From contig JACQQP010000118.1 in the NCBI GenBank assembly GCA_016206945.1, positions 1 to 7,212 of the forward strand: a DNA stretch of 7,212 bases, given 5' to 3'. Source of the stretch: Candidatus Omnitrophota bacterium. Its GTDB lineage: Bacteria > Omnitrophota > Omnitrophia > Omnitrophales > Danuiimicrobiaceae. Position numbers and translations under genes: made by a program. The notes beneath the pieces are model-generated. The model worked only from the letters and a program-made list of their open reading frames with translations, searched no databases and was not told where the DNA came from. How positions within the stretch are numbered: the stretch's first letter is position 1; each line of letters begins with the position of its first letter. Shown here one piece after another: positions 6,101 to 7,212 of the stretch.

Positions 6101-7206
6101 TTGTCCTTCGCGATAATGGGATCGATAACGTTCTTCAAACCGTTATGCTCGCTACACTTCTTGCGATCAATACGACCTATTCCTTTAGCGCAGTATTAGA
6201 AGGAAGACGTGTCACATTTTCTTTAGGTGGAAATCAACTCCTTGACTGGATGATTCCAGATACAACACTCATTCCAGAAGCAGGCGCGCTTGCCCTAGGC
6301 GTCGAAAGTGGAAAGGCTTCCTTCGACAATCTCACCGCAATTCGGCGCTTAGTAAAGGGAAGAAGTTTCGGAGCATCTGAGATTCTTTCAAAACGCACCG
6401 ACCAAGCAGGCGTGAGCACCTATTTCAATTTGGATGGCGATATCATTAAGATTGAAGATCCTGCCAATGGAATTGTGAAGATCTATGAGCTTGAGAAATA
6501 CGGGAACGGGGTCTTGAAGCGAAAAAAGGAAACCGTATCCGTTACCGCTCGCAATGTGGACGGCCAAAACGTCACCACAACGGTCGCGATGGAAAGCCAC
6601 TACGATGTTCAGGGAAGGCTCATTAAGTTTATCGATTCAAAGGGAGGTGTGACGGATTATACCTATACGTCACAAGGTGAAACCAATGTCGTTACCTTTC
6701 CAGATGGAAAGAAGATCGAATATGCCTATACGTCCAATACGCAGACAGGAGACCGCACGACGCGCGAATCTCACTCCCAGGCGAGAAGAAACGCTCTCGG
6801 AGAATTTCTGAAAGATGGCAATGGAATCATCCTTTATGATTTGGAATCGGAGGTTCGGAAGATTCACAACAAAGATGGAGACCTCGTCTTCCTTTCTGAG
6901 TATCTGGTTTCAGATGGAGTGCGAGAGGAGGTCGAGTTCACTTACGAATATTATTCGGGAGTCGAAAGGAAGCTGAAACGCAAGCAGGCGACGCATAGTT
7001 TTATTGAGGTGAGCACAGGAAATGAGCTTCTTACGTACCTTACTTTTGAGGAACGGGATCAGGATGGGCTGATCACAAAGAGTAAAGATGATCAGGGTGT
7101 GGAAAAGGAATATCAATACCGTGAACTGACAATTCCCGGCGAAGAGAAGAATCTGAAGCGGATTCGAATTTTCAACATCCTTTGGGGTAAACGGAGGCAG
7201 ACTTAA
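1..7206 (+). CDS. Giant multi-domain YD-repeat (Rhs/teneurin-like) protein with FN3, LamG and ILEI domains; 5' partial
   Basis: The frame is open from base 1 to TAA 7204-7206 (2401 residues visible). The start is outside the window: codons 1-41 encode the end of an FN3-like domain, so ATG 124 (Met42) is internal and has no ribosome site role. Order of domains: FN3 tail (1-41), LamG (53-271), FN3 (278-364), Ig-like sandwich (about 369-462), degenerate concanavalin-like region (about 514-680), YD shell (about 686-2390) carrying an ILEI-like insert (about 1734-1845) and a second concanavalin-like insert (1949-2114). YD units read [YF][DN]xxG, for example YDPLGN, YDQFGN, FNEFGE, FDSEGR. YD proteins form closed beta-shells; FN3 and LamG modules usually bind glycans or proteins, so a secreted or cell-surface role in adhesion or competition is inferred. 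No core protease motif, toxin, signal peptide or membrane segment is visible. Three in-frame palindromic repeats interrupt it. The C-terminus may be truncated by a frameshift. The exact function is unknown. Confidence 0.93.
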   Translation, partial: VLNHSIEITGLAPSTTYEYQVTSKDAGGRSATWAPTPLPTFMTLAPPTTTETGLTGYWNLDAVNNNQITDLSGTGNTGTLVNGVTLSTDHPTVNFSNTGSLNFDGVGGYVAINPIANDLTQDFTIAIWIKANNNHVAASGKEGVVIGTNTSAGGNVFRLTVGDGSTSSRDNRINVYDGRSGAYEITGSVVGDNTWHHVAYTRSGSSGSLYVDGVLQGTHTANYTFSSTHKWSIGQEWDSATPSDFLKGLVDELRIYNRVLSAAQIQNLAQGNLPDYTKPTISDVSTTNITSSGATINWTTDEPTDAVIDYGTTTSYGYTVSDSTLRTGHFHGISDLQSATKYYYKITSKDAVENEKVYESDFTTAQATTAPERRAVEATRFIDLTQGAAKLELSFNPQDFGGNPAEWSYAIDGGSFSARQAYDGAPKIISIPEGFGRRLIQVKFYSSTNQESQVYQEEFNLEAMRAVVAFDPTAATKSIADLIREGLFRTDKWGNLLTLYDRDPLVQETNFTGTRIDAPAHGATLPSITAEFTVQNGASLLLETGFVISGEFVRGKPARGTAQLVIEDGFLKLKVKVPREEIVDQVSFLVDREEVFISKHNLEIGKRYALQFSATKMADPSSGGDFTEGLEIYLDLDHRGIVSEPMFSLAGVQADPYLNVNALNTQIESIQIYGNTRKVLTANNEVHEFTYTYDGGGKLAEVRDQVRWSRFENSSLSAVTYDLRETFDAQGRLLTLVDRNGETIRWTYDVGGRLTKREELANGRTLDITYQDNSDQSFSMTETLRFTDGFLNSVTRVTKEDFDPQVRRTKFENPGERVITYSYSQTSSEVTASISEGSLNYSVVFKPDSRGRAIRTVDRTGAQEVRTYIPRLDGSEEILIQRTIPGKDKNGNDVTYQTTGRIIKDREGRTLEAEDIQGRIARSTYDAQGDITGFDDGWGRVTNWVYVKNLLGVILRATQTLGFTDDFGNPIQAVSGREYDPLGNMIAELNPDGKGRVFVYDFYAYNRKLKSLTAYFYKGVSTLDQLLATHQSSPSAVTSRREWDETGELTLDRSPRSEELRSVVSRDLKGNITRKALSMAYTDGGVQVARTEAQDYDVRGNLIKSVGPFGHETTFVYDNFRNLLSSTKRLAGDASGEFNRVSSFKETRNSAGLLLSRERTESDQDGYGNLVQEKSFEEYDQFGNLTHVVHPNGEGEVIVYQYRTDGRIQIRTTYRYQGVVSLADLKLKHQTPSALQEKVTFGLLGEILRHETFDEKTIDYQIDRDVLGLMRIRTTLTTWTTEDGRIVTTSSTEEWNQDGNLTRELLPNGEEFLHTYGALGSRTRTVRRIPFNSVIHESTVDFSEARQSSGVLVTQSETVTGHDSFSNQFSFVAIREFNEFGEEIASIDEQGKGRITEYSRFAWDEIEEARVYEYEGVNNLASLRQLHQSTPKLIDRTKYNFLGEVIETQNSATKLADPSSGGKDVLVTQYLRLKRANGALARETRTALIPNAASQVSVDEFDSEGRLIRSTNHEGILTTYNYARNGDLLSQVETSTGSHLVTTTHSLTRFVNGVNRTVSRISVGVDRFGRLVDLQTVQEFDSRGELIYSIDELERGQVLIRERDSRDRVRKLVTYQLEDGEGFLNYAKANLGASQTLQHLTLDLVKQWYLLLPSNSTIASQFAPQTKTQELDSLGNEIVTETKGERLEKSIVTNSIGRPSEIKNLTYFSFGEKGPIVKTQIEAKAFVPPEVGPKVTVSGNQIDLSALTGAGVATVILEAGDPARVVTRIYSSAQLAQLAADLNSRQNGDLLILVTRGDIGKNFDEALFQAVEAFGSAKVRGIAPGGAFSFIGVKGGTRGQAIEDYREKPGETSGATNFRSTREVFDLRGYLLRYEDGFSAQQNGGSASLGGGGSVMNYTRGFDGEALTLVETREEGAWEKSYTYQKLRDSSGRLSSTTEFISERNLQGFENPVGFQRDWEITGTGHSIQGGKLTIDPQSGRQTSSIFSQATDDHEMSGDLSLVDTQEADLFILLRYVSGSHYLGLRLMKDKLELVLRDNGIDNVLQTVMLATLLAINTTYSFSAVLEGRRVTFSLGGNQLLDWMIPDTTLIPEAGALALGVESGKASFDNLTAIRRLVKGRSFGASEILSKRTDQAGVSTYFNLDGDIIKIEDPANGIVKIYELEKYGNGVLKRKKETVSVTARNVDGQNVTTTVAMESHYDVQGRLIKFIDSKGGVTDYTYTSQGETNVVTFPDGKKIEYAYTSNTQTGDRTTRESHSQARRNALGEFLKDGNGIILYDLESEVRKIHNKDGDLVFLSEYLVSDGVREEVEFTYEYYSGVERKLKRKQATHSFIEVSTGNELLTYLTFEERDQDGLITKSKDDQGVEKEYQYRELTIPGEEKNLKRIRIFNILWGKRRQT
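157..813 (+). other. LamG / concanavalin A-like jelly-roll domain (first)
   Basis: Residues 53-271 show the usual bacterial LamG_3 landmarks in order: GYWNLD near the start (residue 57), a D-x-S-G-x-GNTGTL strand, SLNFDGVGGYVAI, FTIAIWIKA, WHHVAYTRSGSSGSLYVDG (Trp at residue 195) and the closing LVDELRIYNRVLSAAQIQNL (residue 249 on). The length of about 220 residues is normal for the family. Such domains bind carbohydrates or proteins on secreted bacterial proteins; the ligand cannot be told from sequence. Confidence 0.9.
832..1092 (+). other. Fibronectin type III-like domain (purple acid phosphatase N-terminal type)
   Basis: Residues 278-364 start with KPTISDVSTTNITSSGATIN, continue with WTTDEPTDAVIDYG, and end with a YYYKITSKDA strand and DFTT. 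The W-x-T-D-E-P-x-D-x-x-I-x-Y-G pattern is typical of the FN3-like domain found before purple acid phosphatases and in many bacterial surface proteins. It is a spacer or binding module, not an enzyme. It is a paralogue of the partial FN3 at the window start; the LamG domain lies between the two. Confidence 0.85.
1105..1386 (+). other. Probable Ig/FN3-like beta-sandwich
   Basis: Residues about 369-462 alternate hydrophobic strands: AAKLELSFNPQDFGG, EWSYAIDGGSFSA, PKIISIPEGFGRRLIQVKFY, YQEEFNLEA. The order (long first strand, 'Y-x-I-D-G-G' hairpin, 'G-R-x-I-x-V-x-F' strand) resembles the Ig-like domains placed before YD shells. No specific family is recognised, so the fold call is an inference from strand pattern only. 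Confidence 0.45.
1540..2040 (+). other. Possible degenerate concanavalin-like domain
   Basis: Residues about 514-680 contain paired strands ending in KRYALQF, GLEIYLDLD and QIESIQIYGNTR. These sit in the order of the last LamG strands seen earlier in the same protein (WHHVAYTRSG, GSLYVDG, VDELRIYNR). The usual Trp residues are missing and the N-terminal half is unclear, so the assignment is tentative. The first palindromic repeat (1837-1872) lies in the predicted hairpin between the KRYALQF and GLEIYLD strands. Confidence 0.35.
1837..1872 (+). repeat. 36-bp double-hairpin palindromic repeat, copy 1 (in-frame)
   Basis: Two adjacent stem-loops share a central GGATCC (1854-1859). The first has arms TCCGCCA/TGGCGGA and loop CAAAGA; the second has arms TCCGTC/GGCGGA, with one G-T pair, and loop CTCT. 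It is 35/36 identical to the copy at 4351-4386, and identity ends at the element edges apart from one upstream T. It is in codon phase and encodes SATKMADPSSGG (residues 613-624). The compact palindrome plus in-frame placement suggests a short mobile repeat rather than ancestral coding sequence. Confidence 0.85.
2056..2934 (+). other. YD-repeat shell, N-terminal part
   Basis: YD-type units begin at TYTYDGGGKLAEVRD (residue 691 on) and continue with FDAQGRLLTLVDRNGETIRW, then TYDVGGRLTKREELANGRT, and TYDAQGDITGFDDGWGRVTN. The Y/F-D-x-x-G-R/N-L spacing and following G-x-x-x-x-x-Y strand are those of Rhs/teneurin/TcC beta-strand pairs that wind into a hollow shell. The motifs are more degenerate than in enterobacterial Rhs cores. 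The region just before 2935 (DDFGNPIQAV before YDPLGN) already matches the end of the long unit described in the next entry. Confidence 0.85.
2935..5169 (+). repeat. Fourfold long-period (about 200-residue) YD repeat array
   Basis: Four paralogous units start at aligned [YF]D/N-x-x-G motifs: A YDPLGN (2935), B YDQFGN (3535), C FNEFGE (4129), D FDSRGE (4738), with spacings of 600, 594 and 609 bp. Shared landmarks per unit are a GKGR/GEGE/GKGR/ERGQ turn, a YxYxGVxxLxxL-x-x-HQ segment in A-C (HQSSP, HQTPS, HQSTP), an LGE-type turn, and a closing D-x-[FY]-[GS]-[NR] strand. Unit D has an altered HQ segment and is broken by the ILEI-like domain after about 5169. DNA identity between units is low, so this is old duplication of a higher-order unit made of several YD pairs. 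Confidence 0.75.
4351..4386 (+). repeat. 36-bp double-hairpin palindromic repeat, copy 2 (in-frame)
   Basis: This has the same structure as copy 1 with one substitution (A to C in the first loop), central GGATCC at 4368-4373, and encodes SATKLADPSSGG (residues 1451-1462). It interrupts the third long YD unit. Between the conserved Gly-Glu and the next conserved Gly the spacing is 24 residues in units A and B, 36 in this unit, and exactly 24 when the 12 encoded residues are removed. That marks it as an insertion into a pre-existing reading frame. Confidence 0.9.
5200..5535 (+). other. ILEI/FAM3-like (interleukin-like EMT inducer) domain inserted in the YD shell
   Basis: Residues about 1734-1845 read V-T-V-S-G-N-Q-I-D-L then a S-S-A-Q-L-A-Q-L-A-A-D-L helix, GDLLILVTRGD (1788-1798), DEALFQAVEAFGSAKV and FSFIGVKGG (1828-1836). 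The order 'helix, I-x-x-G-D/x-I-V-L-V-A, DE-A-x-x-x-x-x-x-x-G-S, F-x-G-x-K-G' is that of the FAM3/ILEI/PANDER fold, also found in CEMIP and POMGNT1, where it acts as a lectin-like or binding module. It interrupts YD unit D: sequence before it aligns with TDGGVQVARTEA of unit A, and VFDLRGYLLRYED after it aligns with DYDVRGNLIKSVG. A binding role is inferred; identification rests on motif recognition only. Confidence 0.75.
5581..5844 (+). other. YD-repeat segment between the ILEI-like and second concanavalin-like inserts
   Basis: Residues about 1861-1948 resume the YD pattern with VFDLRGYLLRYEDG, then NYTRGFDGEALTLVETRE and KLRDSSGRLSSTTEFISE. The last part parallels KETRNSAGLLLSRERTES in unit A. 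The third palindromic repeat (5635-5676) sits between the first two YD strands, where unit A has only the short GPFG turn, so it lengthens a loop. Confidence 0.7.
5635..5676 (+). repeat. 42-bp double-hairpin palindromic repeat, divergent copy 3 (in-frame)
   Basis: Two hairpins, each with perfect TCCGCC/GGCGGA arms and 9-base loops (CAGCAGAAC and AGTCTGGGT), meet at GGATCC (5653-5658). The arms and centre match copies 1 and 2, but the loops are different and longer. The codon phase is the same; it encodes SAQQNGGSASLGGG (residues 1879-1892), a Gly/Ser-rich linker-like stretch inside the YD shell. It may be an older or separate subfamily of the same element. Confidence 0.7.
5845..6342 (+). other. 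Second concanavalin A-like (LamG/GH16-like fold) domain inserted in the YD shell
   Basis: Residues 1949-2114 begin FENPVGFQRDWEITG and continue with a GGKLTIDP strand, EADLFILLRYVSGSHYLGLR, a KLELVLRDN strand, TTYSFSAVLEGRRVTFSLGG, LLDWMIPD and close with GALALGVESGKASFDNLTAI. The 'W-x-x-x-G...GG-x-L', 'L-L-R-Y...Y-x-x-L-x-L', 'Y-x-x-x-x-x-x-x-G-x-x-x-x-x-x-x-x' and terminal 'A-x-F-D-N-L/V' pattern is that of the bacterial LamG-like or 3-keto-disaccharide hydrolase-like jelly roll. No catalytic acid pair is seen, so it is probably a binding module. Confidence 0.75.
6343..7170 (+). other. YD-repeat shell, C-terminal visible part
   Basis: Residues about 2115-2390 return to YD units: YFNLDGDIIKIEDPANGIVK, then HYDVQGRLIKFIDSKGGVTD, a QGETNVVTFPDGKKIEYAY strand pair, and ERDQDGLITKSKDDQGVEKE. 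A subsidiary motif recurs after each Tyr-rich strand: VLKRKKETVSV, KLKRKQATHSF and NLKRIRIFNI. The last of these shows that the frame is still correct up to about 7176, only about 30 bases before the stop, so the shell looks unfinished. Confidence 0.8.
7193..7197 (+). promoter_or_regulatory. Possible Shine-Dalgarno site for a downstream start at 7208
   Basis: GGAGG lies 10 bases before ATG 7208 and inside the last codons of the large gene. The spacing is slightly long but usable. If real, the next gene starts one base after the TAA (TAATATG) and would be translationally coupled. The same purine stretch could equally be YD coding sequence (VNGGRLN in frame 2) if the stop is caused by a frameshift. 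Confidence 0.4.
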
Positions 7207-7207
7207 T

Positions 7208-7212
7208 ATGAC
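7208..7212 (+). CDS. Possible start of the next gene, or continuation of the large gene in frame 2; 3' partial
   Basis: ATG 7208 begins one base after the TAA at 7204-7206 and is preceded by GGAGG. Only five bases are visible, so the product cannot be named. Frame 2 is already open from 7157 (after TGA 7154-7156) and reads SFGVNGGRLNM into this ATG, which looks like YD-type sequence. This leaves two options: a coupled downstream gene, or the rest of the same giant protein. Confidence 0.35.

Overview
The whole window is one strand of continuous coding sequence: the interior and 3' end of a single very large gene on the + strand. The reading frame is open from base 1 to a TAA at 7204-7206, giving 2401 visible residues, and the true start lies upstream. 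The first in-frame ATG (124) falls inside the linker after a fibronectin type III-like domain whose C-terminal half is encoded by bases 1-123, so it is not the start. In all entries, residue 1 is the first codon of the window. No RNA gene, CRISPR array, transposase or intergenic stretch over 300 bases is present.

Layout: partial FN3 (1-123); LamG/concanavalin-like domain (157-813); second FN3 (832-1092); Ig/FN3-like sandwich (about 1105-1386); a degenerate concanavalin-like domain (about 1540-2040); then a YD-repeat (Rhs/teneurin-type) shell from about 2056 to about 7170. Inside the shell there is a fourfold long-period repeat of about 200 residues (from 2935). Two globular domains are inserted in it: an ILEI/FAM3-like domain (about 5200-5535) and a second concanavalin-like domain (about 5845-6342). 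The protein is most likely exported or surface-exposed and carries sugar- or protein-binding modules on a YD scaffold. No Rhs core cleavage region, toxin domain or transmembrane segment is visible.

The most unusual feature is a short palindromic DNA element present three times inside the gene (1837-1872, 4351-4386, 5635-5676). Each copy is a double hairpin built from TCCGCC/GGCGGA arms around a central GGATCC. Each is a multiple of three long (36, 36, 42 bp) and sits in the same codon phase. The first two copies encode SATK(M/L)ADPSSGG. In the second copy, comparison with paralogous YD units shows exactly 12 residues added to an otherwise constant 24-residue spacing. This resembles an in-frame, protein-tolerated palindromic mobile repeat.

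At the 3' end the frame stops in the middle of YD-like sequence. Frame 2 stays open past the window edge, with an ATG at 7208 and a GGAGG at 7193-7197. Either a tightly coupled next gene starts there, or a one-base frameshift (for example in the GGGG run at 7184-7187) has cut one giant gene in two.

The organism cannot be named from this. Moderate GC, a giant multi-domain YD protein, bacterial ILEI and interspersed short palindromes would suit an uncultured lineage such as Omnitrophota, but that is a low-confidence inference.
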